From NCBI RefSeq assembly GCF_041893525.1, contig NZ_CP169068.1: a stretch of 64,000 bases of DNA. The stretch is one strand, 5' to 3'. The notes below the pieces were generated by a model, which saw only the letters and a list, made by a program, of their open reading frames with translations, did not search any database and was not told the origin of the DNA. The DNA is from Phaeobacter bryozoorum (lineage in GTDB: Bacteria > Pseudomonadota > Alphaproteobacteria > Rhodobacterales > Rhodobacteraceae). Shown here one piece after another: positions 44,091 through 52,141 of the stretch. A program made the position numbers and the translations under genes. Positions within the stretch are counted from its first letter, which is position 1. Every line of letters begins with the position of its first letter.

Positions 44091-44144
44091 TGAACCGCAC
44101 CGGGTTTGCCGGAGGCTTCAACTCCTGAGTAGGATGAAGTCACA

Positions 44145-44468
44145 ATGAGCAAGACAACAAACAAGTATTCTCCTGAGGTCCGCGAGCGTGCGGTGCGTCT
44201 GGTGCTGGACAACCAGGGCCAGCACAGTTCCCGCTGGCAGGCAATCATGTCGATCTCTGCGAAGATCGGCTGTTCGGCGCACACGCTGAATGAGTGGGTG
44301 AAGAAGGCGGAAGTCGACAGCGGCAAGCGGGCGGGTGTTCCAACTGATGTCGCCGACAGGATGAAGGCGCTTGAGCGGGAGAACCGCGAACTGCGCCAGG
44401 CGAACGAGATCCTCCGCAAGGCATCGGCGTATTTTGCGATGGCGGAGCTCGACCGCCGGTCGAAGTGA
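44145..44468 (+). CDS. IS3 transposase orfA (HTH protein)
   Basis: 107 residues with the IS3 OrfA layout: N-terminal HTH (YSPEVRERAVRLVLDNQGQHSS, SAKIGCSAHTLNEWVKKAE) and a C-terminal leucine-zipper helix (MKALERENRELRQANEILRKASAYFA). It binds the terminal repeats. Its end overlaps orfB, where a -1 ribosomal shift would give the OrfAB fusion in this family. Confidence 0.93.
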   Translation: MSKTTNKYSPEVRERAVRLVLDNQGQHSSRWQAIMSISAKIGCSAHTLNEWVKKAEVDSGKRAGVPTDVADRMKALERENRELRQANEILRKASAYFAMAELDRRSK

Positions 44469-45373
44469 TGGTGTCATTTATCGACATGCATCGCGGTGAG
44501 CATGGGGTCGAGCCGATCTGCACTGTCCTGCCGATTGCCCCTTCCACGTATTACGAGCATCTGGCGAAGCGGGCCAATCCGGCCCGGTTGTCGGACCGTG
44601 CCCGGCGTGACGCGGCATTGCGGCCCGAGATCCTGCGTATTTTCGAAGAGAACTGGCGGGTCTATGGCGTGCGGAAGATCTGGCGGCAATTGCAGCGGGA
44701 GGGTTTCACTGTTGCCCGCTGCACGGTCGCCCGGCTGATGAAGAGCATGGGTATGCAAGGCATCATCCGGGGCAAGCCGCACAAAACCACGGTGCCCGAC
44801 AAAAGGGCCCCGTGCCCGCTGGACAAGGTGAACCGGCAGTTCCGTGTGCCCGCGCCCAACATGCTCTGGGTCAGCGATTTCACCTATGTTGCCACCTGGA
44901 AGGGGTTCACCTATGTCGCCTTCGTTATCGATGCCTATGCCCGCAAGATCGTTGGTTGGCGTGTCAGCACCTCGGCGCATGCCGGGTTCGTTATCGATGC
45001 TCTGGAGCAGGCTGTTCACGAGCGGCGGCCGACAAAGGCGATGGGGCTTGTTCACCACTCCGACCGCGGCAGCCAATACCTGTCGATCAAGTACACAGAG
45101 CGGTTGGGAGAAGCTGGTATCGAGCCCTCTGTCGGCAGCGTCGGAGACAGTTACGACAATGCCCTGGCCGAGACGATCAACGGCTTGTTCAAGGCTGAGG
45201 TCATTCACCGCCGCGGCCCTTGGCGCAACTGCGAGGCGGTGGAATACGCAACACTCGAATGGGTGGATTGGTTCAACAACCGCCGCCTGCTCGAACCCAT
45301 TGGGAACATCCCGCCGGCAGAAGCAGAGGCCAATTTCTACACCGCTCTGGAAACTGAGGGCATTGCCGCGTAA
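44465..45373 (+). CDS. IS3 transposase orfB (DDE integrase)
   Basis: 302 residues with an N-terminal HTH_21 segment (YGVRKIWRQLQREGFTVARCTVARLMKSMGMQGI) and an rve core. The DDE residues are in WVSDFTYVATWKG (first Asp), HHSDRGSQYLS (second Asp) and DNALAETINGLFKAE (Glu), so it appears catalytically complete. Starts at GTG/ATG overlapping the orfA stop. Confidence 0.94.
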   Translation: MMVSFIDMHRGEHGVEPICTVLPIAPSTYYEHLAKRANPARLSDRARRDAALRPEILRIFEENWRVYGVRKIWRQLQREGFTVARCTVARLMKSMGMQGIIRGKPHKTTVPDKRAPCPLDKVNRQFRVPAPNMLWVSDFTYVATWKGFTYVAFVIDAYARKIVGWRVSTSAHAGFVIDALEQAVHERRPTKAMGLVHHSDRGSQYLSIKYTERLGEAGIEPSVGSVGDSYDNALAETINGLFKAEVIHRRGPWRNCEAVEYATLEWVDWFNNRRLLEPIGNIPPAEAEANFYTALETEGIAA

Positions 45374-45412
45374 CTAACTGAAATCAGCCTCCGGTAAACC
45401 CGGTGCGGTTCA

Positions 45413-46017
45413 CCCGCTGCAAGTTCCGGTGTGACCACAGCCCAGCCCTTGCTCCTTGCTCGACAGTAGGTGGCCCAAGGGGCATTCATGGAAAGCTTGT
45501 TGAGTTCCCACTCCTTGATCCCGAGCTGAGACGCGAGGTTCACCGTTAGCTCTCGCTGCAACGCGTCGTATCGTCCCGTGATTTCTTTGCGGGCTTCCTG
45601 GCTAGGGTTAGTGTCCAGCTCGGCATCACGCTGGTGAGACAAGGCGCGTTGTGCCGCCTTCATCTCGCACCACTGTCCGATTGCTTCGGCGTTATTGCGA
45701 AGTTGAGAGGCTGTCGTGACAGCCGGTCCATCGGAAACGGGCGCGGGTGCCGTTGCAGCCGAAGCTGTTTCTACGCGGTCAGTGGCACTCTCCAGTGCGA
45801 GCGGTACTGATGCCTTGTCGCCGCTGGCGTCAGCCGTCTCCTCGTCCAATACCACGCCCAGAGCAGCGGTACACACAAGAGCGCTGAAGGCAGAGCCTGC
45901 GGCCAGTCGCGCTCCCTTCCTGCGACGGCTTCTGAATAGAAGCATGACGAGCCCGACAAGTACGGCAATGGAGGAGGCAACAATAGCTAGAGATAGAATA
46001 GTAGTAACGACACTCAC
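45413..46017 (-). pseudogene. Two-TM membrane protein truncated by the IS3 element
   Basis: GTG start at 46017 behind GGGAG, then about 200 codons until the IS3 right end; the frame continues 25 codons into the IS and stops at 45337. The N-terminus has two hydrophobic helices (about residues 5-27 and 38-56) flanking an RSRRRKGARL basic loop. An Ala/Thr-rich linker and a soluble domain follow (ALSHQRDAELDTNPSQEARKEI and WELNKLSMNAPWATYCRARSKGWA). No family recognised. Its start is two bases after the stop of a small open frame, so the two were probably one operon. Confidence 0.55.
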
Positions 46018-46019
46018 GT

Positions 46020-46154
46020 TTAATACTCCCAACGGTCCAAAGAAATGGTCACCAGAGAGCCTCTGGTGACCGGGGAGTTCGTAAGCCGCCCGTAGACAGC
46101 CGCTACGGCCTTTAAGCCGAGGCTCTGGACATACGCCGCAGCCTCCCCGACCAT
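46020..46154 (-). CDS. Small open frame coupled to the truncated membrane protein gene
   Basis: A minus-strand frame ends at 46020, two bases before the membrane protein start. From an internal ATG (46154) it encodes 44 residues, MVGEAAAYVQSLGLKAVAAV then YGRLTNSPVTRGSLVTISLD and RWEY. The frame is open further up to about 46271 (GLRKTAWSRGVVTPPVAAGVSRNA) but has no ATG, GTG or TTG there. It may be the tail of a gene whose 5' end was lost, or use a CTG start. No family recognised. An 11-bp hairpin (46047-46071) lies within it. Confidence 0.35.
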   Translation of the reverse strand: MVGEAAAYVQSLGLKAVAAVYGRLTNSPVTRGSLVTISLDRWEY

Positions 46155-46692
46155 AAAGGTTGAGGAGGTGGCATTACGGCTGACACCAGCCGCTACGGGA
46201 GGGGTTACGACGCCCCGAGACCACGCCGTTTTACGCAGTCCTGTCAGTATTTTACTCTGTGCCAGAGCCTAACTCAAGGAGAATGGGGTGTGGCTGACAG
46301 GTCATCTCGAGGCTTGCGCGGGGGTGTGGCGGTCGCTTTGCCGTGGTGCGCAGCAATGGTTCACATGGGGCTGACATCAGAGACATGCCCACTGCCTGAG
46401 CTATGCATCAGTATCACGCTCAGATGCGCCTTCGCCACCGTGCACCTCAGCACGAAGCACCTGCCCGGCGCGATGGTACTCCTCGGCTAGAGTGCGCACG
46501 CGACCACGGATCGGGGCTAGTAGCACTCGACGCCTTCGCAGAAGATGTACTCTTTGGCTGAACCGAAATGGTGACAGTGATGGACGCTCGTTGTGTATCA
46601 GGCCTGCCACTTCCACTGTGGCCGCCAACAGCAAATATGCCGCGCATCATTTGTATGTGCACCGGGGTTCAATCCACTGCGATAGTACGGAG
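46155..46692. other. Gap of about 540 bp in the island
   Basis: Several short frames on both strands, none with convincing start and family resemblance. The stretch 46401-46500 on the minus strand (TLAEEYHRAGQVLRAEVHGG) reads like protein and may be the remnant of a gene. Confidence 0.3.
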
Positions 46693-47577
46693 TTATTTTT
46701 GGCGCAGGGGCTCCGGGCGGTGATAGATGGCACCTGCCGTATCGCGGCATGTTTCGAACTTGGCTTGGACTTCCATCAGCACCTCTAGTTGGTCTTCCAG
46801 CTCATCAAACCTGTTGAAAATTTCATCCCAAGACATGTCTAGGCCTTGTCGTTGCTCAAGCACGTCTAGAGTGTTCTGCTTGCCTGCCTCATGGGCCTTG
46901 ATGAGAAACTCTAAGTTGGCAAGTTCAGAGCGTGTATTATCGAGGTCCCGGCTGAGGTGGTCTTCGAAGAACTCATAGCGTGTTTCGAGATGCTCATGCC
47001 TGTTCTGAAAGTCTTGCTCCCAAGCGACAGCGCGCTTGGTGCTAAGCCAGGGCCACCGGTCTGCTGTAGTCGTATGTCGCCAATGATCAGAAGGCTGTGA
47101 GTTTGTAGCCGACTTCCCAAACAGTATCTCCTCGGGCGCGCCTCCTTTATTGAACCTTCTGCGTACCGTATCGGGCTTCAAATCGAACTCGCGACACCAA
47201 TCGGTGACGGTCTTCGTTTGCCCCTTATAGGTGAGCACTTTCGTGCGCTTCTGGTTGGAGGCTTGCTGCGCCTTGGTCAGCCATCTACACTTGTCTGGGC
47301 TGTACTCAGGGTCATGCGGGTCTATTCGGTCAAGCGTCATGCCTGGTTCGGGCATGAGACCAATCAGCCGTAGAAAGTCGCCGAAGTCCAATATGCTGGG
47401 GTGAACGACTGCGCCGTCACGGCGACGGCTCTTCATGTTCTTCCAGCTCTGGTACTCCTGAGGGTACTTATTCTTCAGCTCTGTTCGCGAAAGACCTTCA
47501 AGGTCACGTTCAAAATCGTTGTCGTCAGGCATCGTACATTTTCTAATCAAGAGGACGGTTTTCTTAGGGACATGCAT
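46693..47577 (-). CDS. HNH/AP2-like phage-type DNA-binding protein
   Basis: 294 residues, or 279 from the ATG at 47532. The first half looks like the HNH- and AP2-linked module of phage homing proteins: YQSWKNMKSRRRDG, then MTLDRIDPHDPEYSPDKCRWLTKAQQASNQ (the D-R-I-D ... Y-S-P-x-x-C-R-W pattern). A DNA-recognition block follows (YKGQTKTVTDWCREFDLKPDTVRRRF). The second half is a long helical, probably coiled-coil region. Whether it still cuts DNA is unclear, because the HNH His pair is not obvious. It lies next to the island integrase, same strand. Confidence 0.65.
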   Translation of the reverse strand: MHVPKKTVLLIRKCTMPDDNDFERDLEGLSRTELKNKYPQEYQSWKNMKSRRRDGAVVHPSILDFGDFLRLIGLMPEPGMTLDRIDPHDPEYSPDKCRWLTKAQQASNQKRTKVLTYKGQTKTVTDWCREFDLKPDTVRRRFNKGGAPEEILFGKSATNSQPSDHWRHTTTADRWPWLSTKRAVAWEQDFQNRHEHLETRYEFFEDHLSRDLDNTRSELANLEFLIKAHEAGKQNTLDVLEQRQGLDMSWDEIFNRFDELEDQLEVLMEVQAKFETCRDTAGAIYHRPEPLRQK

Positions 47578-47645
47578 CCCGTCCCGTAGAAAACTATCCG
47601 ATAGCGCAACGGATACAATCTAAGCGTACATGTGTCCATGAGCGG

Positions 47646-49547
47646 CTAATGTTCACCGTCAGCGTAGTGATGGCAAGTGTGATGCAAATGATCGAGCGTC
47701 AGGCCCTCGTATCTGACCTTGGCAACCTCGCTAGCGGCTGCCTTAAGCGCAAGGCTCGACGCATAGTGATCTGCAGTATCCTTAGATGACCAACCACCGA
47801 CTTGACGAATGATATCCGGGTTTGCATTGGCATAAGACATCGCCCCACGAAAGCAGTATCGAAAGCTGTGAAACACCTTCGAGCGGTCACTGATGCCAAG
47901 GCCGCGAATGTACCTGCCAAACCAGTCGCCCACGTTGCGGGAGACTTTGCCGTCACTGCGAGCCGGTAGTTCTGGGAAAAGATAGTGCTGCCCTTCAGCT
48001 TTGCGCCGTTGGTGAAAATCAAGAAGCCCCAACCTTACCAACTCAGGGTGTATTGGGATGCGACGCACGGAGTTGTCATTCTTGAGGTGCTTCCTGCGCC
48101 CGGTTTCCAACTGGTCAGTCTCTTCAGCAATGTCCCACTCTGTCGAGATGAAGGGGATACCGTCCTGCTCTCCGATAGCGGCGACCTCAAGCTGGCAAAT
48201 CTCTTGCAGTCGCATACCGGAGAAGAGTGCAATCAAAGGCACCCAGTAGCGCGCGTGCATAGGAAAGGCTTCTGGATCGAAGCTCATGCGCGTCCGCGCT
48301 GGGCTGGCGTTTTCCTTATACGCCTTGCCGAAGATCATGCTCAACTCAGCATCGGTAAACGGTCCACGCTTCTTCAGGCTGGGTGGGTTGGCAGATCGGG
48401 CCTTAAGGCCGAGCGCCACGTTCTTGTCAGCAATCTCCTCAACCACGCAGAACTGCAAGAAGGCCCTGAAGTTTGAGAAGTGCTTGTTCAAAGTAGCGGG
48501 TGCGATAGTTTGGCCCTCAGCCATCTCATTGGCGCGGCTGGCCTCTGGAGCGGTCATGTGCCGGAACTCAGAGTGCTTGGCGGCATTGGGGGGAAGGTGC
48601 TCCAACATATGCAGGAAGTCGCGCGCATCCTGCCGTGTGATGTCCCGGATCGGTTTGTCCGACCCGAAGAAGTCCTTCATCATCTCACCGAAGGCTTTGA
48701 GGTATTCGACAGACTTGAGCCGTAGCTTGCGCTTGTCGGACAGATACTGCTCGAATGTATCCCGCAGGCAGGCGCAGCATTCTGAATGCGCCACAGAGTG
48801 TGTGGCCAAGGCGGCGCTGGGCGCAAGCTCTGGCGTGAAGTCGCCGCGATAGCGATCAAGGCTTTTGCGTTCTGATCTGAGGGCTTGGCGCATCAGCAAA
48901 CTGGTTAGTGTGCTGCGTTTGTCACTGGACAAGTCAAAGCCGTGCTCCATGAGAAGCGCTTTTGCCCGCTGCTGGAAAGCCCCCAAGGCCGATGTGTCGC
49001 CGTTCTGGATGACAGCGATGTCCTCCAGCGTGTTGTTTAGCGCCGCTCTCTGCGCCTCGGGATCACCAAGTAGCTCGGTTGCGTTGCGTTCCGCATCGGC
49101 CTCGATCTGGGCAAAGTAGGCTTCGGAAAGTGCAGTCAGGTCTTGCTCAGTCGCAGCGACGGGCTCGTGACTATAGGCGGAACGGATGACTTGGAATGCC
49201 GTTTCCAGTTCGTTGCGGAGCGCGAAGTAGGGGGCCTTGGCATCAGTGAGTTTGCGCACTTTGAGCGTCCGCTTGAACTCCTTCTTCACGCTGAGCGGCT
49301 GGCCGCGCTTTGTACTGGTCAGCGCATCTCGCCATTTACTCAGCCGTGCACCCGGGTTCACTGCAAGAGCTTTCCAGACCGATGGATCACCCTCAATCAG
49401 CGCTGCAATGTCTTGCGGTATGCGCATTCGGACGGCGTAAACACCGCTCGGCTTTCGAACTAGGCCGGGATATGCAGACAAGTCTTCCACACCTCGTGTG
49501 TACCACCAATGTGTACCACTCGGGAAGATAAAGCTGTTTGATTTCAA
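47646..49547 (-). CDS. Tyrosine integrase of the genomic island
   Basis: 633-residue site-specific recombinase with an N-terminal DUF6538-like strand set (GLVRKPSGVYAVRMRIPQDIA), a core-binding domain (about 270-400) and a catalytic domain (about 420-610). Catalytic residues are in FSGMRLQEICQL (Arg), VFHSFRYCFRG (His and Arg), QVGGWSSKDTADHYAS (Trp and the nucleophile Tyr). Starts at TTG 49547 behind GGAGG, only 35 bp from the 3' end of tRNA-Ala, which is the usual position of an island integrase relative to its attachment site. A P4-type role is inferred. Confidence 0.9.
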   Translation of the reverse strand: MKSNSFIFPSGTHWWYTRGVEDLSAYPGLVRKPSGVYAVRMRIPQDIAALIEGDPSVWKALAVNPGARLSKWRDALTSTKRGQPLSVKKEFKRTLKVRKLTDAKAPYFALRNELETAFQVIRSAYSHEPVAATEQDLTALSEAYFAQIEADAERNATELLGDPEAQRAALNNTLEDIAVIQNGDTSALGAFQQRAKALLMEHGFDLSSDKRSTLTSLLMRQALRSERKSLDRYRGDFTPELAPSAALATHSVAHSECCACLRDTFEQYLSDKRKLRLKSVEYLKAFGEMMKDFFGSDKPIRDITRQDARDFLHMLEHLPPNAAKHSEFRHMTAPEASRANEMAEGQTIAPATLNKHFSNFRAFLQFCVVEEIADKNVALGLKARSANPPSLKKRGPFTDAELSMIFGKAYKENASPARTRMSFDPEAFPMHARYWVPLIALFSGMRLQEICQLEVAAIGEQDGIPFISTEWDIAEETDQLETGRRKHLKNDNSVRRIPIHPELVRLGLLDFHQRRKAEGQHYLFPELPARSDGKVSRNVGDWFGRYIRGLGISDRSKVFHSFRYCFRGAMSYANANPDIIRQVGGWSSKDTADHYASSLALKAAASEVAKVRYEGLTLDHLHHTCHHYADGEH

Positions 49548-49582
49548 TGACCTCCTAAAGCATCAAGTACTTAGAAGGTGTT

Positions 49583-49658
49583 TGGTGGAGCCTAGCGGGA
49601 TCGAACCGCTGACCTCCTGCATGCCATGCAGGCGCTCTCCCAGCTGAGCTAAGGCCCC
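49583..49658 (-). tRNA. tRNA-Ala (anticodon GGC)
   Basis: 76 nt including the encoded CCA. Acceptor GGGGCCT pairs with AGGCTCC, the D-loop has AGCTCAGCTGGGAGAGC, the anticodon stem-loop is CCTGCATGGCATGCAGG with GGC, and the T-loop is GGTTCGATCCC. The 3' end faces the integrase gene, so it is a likely attachment site. I found no second copy of the 3' end inside the window. Confidence 0.95.
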
Positions 49659-49833
49659 AAACCGCCGCGTTTCGTTTCCGTCTCGCGGTGTGTGACGGTG
49701 ATTTAAGGGAGGCTGGCGCGGGCCGCAAGCGGAAAATGCACCATCGTCCGAGATTTTTTTGGCAGCTGAATTTCGGCTGTAATTCTGGCTGTCCGGGGGA
49801 GGTGGCAGCACCTCCCCCAAGGGCCGTGTGGCC

Positions 49834-50160
49834 TTAGGAATTGTCGTCTTCAGAGGCGACGTCGGCGATATCTTCAAGCGAGACGTTGTCCTCGTCGTCA
49901 TCGTCATCCAGGACGTCGTCGCCCAGATCCAGATCGACGTCATCTGCATCATCAAGCACCGCGTCATCGCCGTCGGTGTTTTCCTTGGCCTTGCGGCTTG
50001 CCGCGTCTTCGGCGTCGGCTTCGATCATCCGGCTTTTGCTGTTGTTCAGTTCGACCACCTCGCCAGTGTATGGGCTGATGATCGGGTTCTTGTTCAGGTC
50101 ATAAAAACGTTTGCCGGTTGTCGGGCAAACGCGCTTTACACCCCATTCTTCATTGGGCAT
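49834..50160 (-). CDS. FYDLN-acid domain protein (TIGR02300 family)
   Basis: 108-residue protein typical of alphaproteobacteria. The N-terminus has EEWGVKRVCPTTGKRFYDLNKNPIISPYTGE, which holds the FYDLN signature. The C-terminal half is an unbroken acidic tail (DDADDVDLDLGDDVLDDDDD). The function is unknown. Its place next to tRNA-Ala is common in Rhodobacteraceae, which supports the view that the backbone resumes here. Confidence 0.9.
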   Translation of the reverse strand: MPNEEWGVKRVCPTTGKRFYDLNKNPIISPYTGEVVELNNSKSRMIEADAEDAASRKAKENTDGDDAVLDDADDVDLDLGDDVLDDDDDEDNVSLEDIADVASEDDNS

Positions 50161-50260
50161 GTGGATCCCCTTGATTTTCTGCTGAGTCGGTTCGACAATT
50201 CAGGTGCCTTGCCATATGCGCCGGGTGCTGTCAAAGCCTTTGCCAAAAGGGGAGGTCGCC

Positions 50261-50953
50261 ATGGCTGATCATCACCTGCCCGGAGATCCGCCGGTTCCGC
50301 TGACGCTGCGCCGCTCGGCGCGGGCGCGGCGGATCAGTTTGCGGATCTCCGGGCTGGACGGGCGGGTGACGCTGACGCTGCCGGCGCGGGTGCCAGAGCG
50401 AGAGGCGCTGGCCTTTGCCCAGGAAAAGGAAGACTGGATCCGCGGCCATCTGGCGCGGCACCCGGATCCCATAGAGGTAGGCTATGGCAGCCTGCTGCCC
50501 ATTGACGGGCAACCGCGACGGGTGGTGGCTGGAACCGGGCGTCGCCTGCTGTTGCAGCCGGGACAACTGGCGGTGCCGGGGGCGGTGAACGGGGCGGGGC
50601 CGGGGCGCCGCATCCAGCGCTACCTGCAAGAGCTGGCCCGCGACCGGCTGGCGGCGGCGTCGGATCAATATGCGGCGGCGCTGGGCCGCAGCTATTGCCG
50701 GATCAGCCTGCGGGATACGCGGTCGCGATGGGGATCCTGTTCCTCCGATGGCGCGCTGATGTACTCTTGGCGGCTGATCCTGGCGCCACCGGAGGTGCTG
50801 CGCTACGTCGCGGCGCATGAGGTGGCCCACCTGGCGGAGATGAATTACTCACCGGCCTTCTGGGCCATCGTCCGAGAGCTTTACGGGCCATATGACGGGG
50901 CGCGTGGCTGGCTGCGCAGCGAAGGCAACCACCTGCATCGCTACCGGTTCTGA
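50261..50953 (+). CDS. YgjP-like metallopeptidase domain protein (M48/DUF45)
   Basis: 230-residue protein with the DUF45/SprT-like zinc site: the HExxH motif is AAHEVAHLAEMNYSPAFWAIV, and the preceding TRSRWGSCSSDGALMYSWRLILAP block is the family hallmark. The ATG at 50261 follows GGGGAGG. It is likely a cytosolic housekeeping metallopeptidase of unknown substrate. Confidence 0.88.
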   Translation: MADHHLPGDPPVPLTLRRSARARRISLRISGLDGRVTLTLPARVPEREALAFAQEKEDWIRGHLARHPDPIEVGYGSLLPIDGQPRRVVAGTGRRLLLQPGQLAVPGAVNGAGPGRRIQRYLQELARDRLAAASDQYAAALGRSYCRISLRDTRSRWGSCSSDGALMYSWRLILAPPEVLRYVAAHEVAHLAEMNYSPAFWAIVRELYGPYDGARGWLRSEGNHLHRYRF

Positions 50954-51039
50954 CGGCGCCGGGGGGCGCGGGGGAGGGCTCAGGGCCTCACGCTGTGAGA
51001 GCTGTTGACGTGACGTGGTTTTGTGATCACAAGGACTTC

Positions 51040-51696
51040 ATGTCCAATCCCGTTCGCCCCACCGCCGAGCCGCCCACAGGGTCCGCCCATGATCGGGTCT
51101 ACCGTACCTTGCGCACGCGGATCATGCATGGCGAGATGACGCCGGGGGAGGCGCTGACCCTGCGGGGGATTGGTCGCGAGTTTGATGTGTCGATGACGCC
51201 GGCCCGCGAATTGGTACGGCGGCTGGTGGCTGAGGGGGCGCTGTTCCTGTCGTCTTCGGGCCGGGTGTCGACGCCGGAGCTGACAAACGAGCGGATCGAA
51301 GAACTGGCGGCCCTGCGCGCGCTGATCGAGGTGGAGCTGGCCAGCCGGGCGCTGCCGCGTGCGCATATTGCCCTGATCGACCGGTTGCAAAGCATAAATA
51401 CCAATGTGGCCGAGATGATCTCCAAGCGCGATGCGGTGGGCTATATCCGCACCAATCTGGAGTTTCACCGGACGCTTTATCTGCGGGCGCAGGCGCCAGC
51501 GATGCTGGCCATGGCAGAGACCGTCTGGTTGCAGCTGGGCCCGACCATGCGGGCGCTCTACGGGCGGTTGCGGCGGACCGAGCCGCCGCAGAACCACAAG
51601 CTGATCATTGCCGCGCTGAAGGCGGGGGATGAGCCGGGATTGCGGCTGGCGGTCCGGTCTGACGTGACCCAGGGGCTGCGGCTGCTGGCAGGGTGA
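51040..51696 (+). CDS. GntR family transcriptional regulator (FCD domain)
   Basis: 218 residues. The N-terminal winged HTH (about 15-75) has VYRTLRTRIMHGEMTPGEALTLRGIGREFDVSMTPARELVRRL. The C-terminal FCD ligand domain (about 85-205) has NERIEELAALRALIEVELA and NLEFHRTLYLRAQ with the His that helps bind metal/ligand. Members sense organic acids or amino acids. The ATG at 51040 follows AAGGA. No neighbouring gene is an obvious target. Confidence 0.88.
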   Translation: MSNPVRPTAEPPTGSAHDRVYRTLRTRIMHGEMTPGEALTLRGIGREFDVSMTPARELVRRLVAEGALFLSSSGRVSTPELTNERIEELAALRALIEVELASRALPRAHIALIDRLQSINTNVAEMISKRDAVGYIRTNLEFHRTLYLRAQAPAMLAMAETVWLQLGPTMRALYGRLRRTEPPQNHKLIIAALKAGDEPGLRLAVRSDVTQGLRLLAG

Positions 51697-51773
51697 ACGC
51701 CGGATCTGCGGTGTCCCAATGTCGGCCGGGTGCTCCCGGCGGCTCCGGCCAATTATAACAATTGTCCTCGCAG

Positions 51774-51812
51774 TTGGGCCTGGCCCGGCGCCATGCGCCG
51801 GGCCAGGCCCAA
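51774..51812. terminator. Perfect 18-bp inverted repeat, 3-nt loop (terminator-like)
   Basis: TTGGGCCTGGCCCGGCGC, loop CAT, then its exact complement. 78 bp after the GntR stop. Very stable but without a T-run, so its role as a terminator is not certain. Confidence 0.5.
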
Positions 51813-52022
51813 GGCCGCCAGCGGCAGCGGCGTAAGCCGGTGACGCGTGGCCGCGGGAGCGCTTGCGTACCGTTGCCCTGAGGGCCGGCGCTGATCGAGG
51901 ATCGGAGGGAGCTGGATGACCGATCCCTCCTGTCTGGCCGATGAGGACGGCGAGACCGGGCCAGCAGTGCGGGCCGCTTTGCTCAGTTGCCGGTTGGCAG
52001 CCGGTGATGCACCGCTGATGTC

Positions 52023-52053
52023 ACAAAGCCGACCGGGCGAGGGTCGGCTTTGT
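52023..52053 (-). terminator. 12-bp hairpin, probable accA terminator
   Basis: ACAAAGCCGACC pairs exactly with GGTCGGCTTTGT around a 7-nt loop. It lies about 90 bp beyond the accA stop. Confidence 0.45.
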
Positions 52054-52141
52054 CGGCTGCTGTAGTGATGGCCATGCGCCCTGGCCCGGGCCGATATCCG
52101 CCCGGCGCCGCAAAGATGCGGACTTCAGGGCGGGGAAGGCG

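Larger units (their letters stand above)
44091..45412 (+). mobile_element. IS3-family insertion sequence, 1322 bp
   Basis: Complete IS with 27-bp inverted repeats. The left is TGAACCGCACCGGGTTTGCC plus GGAGGCT (44091-44117); the right (45386-45412) is its complement with one mismatch. It contains orfA and orfB in the usual overlapping arrangement. The three bases on each side (CTC and CCC) do not match and the flanking genes are unrelated, so no target duplication is present. Confidence 0.9.
51697..52141. other. 445-bp gap between GntR gene and accA
   Basis: No gene. It holds two perfect hairpins (separate entries) and a pseudo-palindrome CAATTATAACAATTG near 51749. Confidence 0.5.

Noticed and set aside
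46047..46230. Possible structured RNA (hairpin of 11 bp and repeated CCGTAGCGGCTG words) considered as a retron-like or riboswitch RNA
   Set aside because: A protein-like frame runs through it and ends two bases before the next gene; no reverse transcriptase is nearby.
49583..49607. Search for a second copy of the tRNA-Ala 3' end as the far attachment site
   Set aside because: None noticed by eye in 19-49 kb; the other end may lie outside the window or have decayed.
50231..50830. 199-codon minus-strand frame opposite the YgjP-like gene
   Set aside because: Antisense of a gene with a clear HExxH motif; composition rich in Arg, Gln and Pro.
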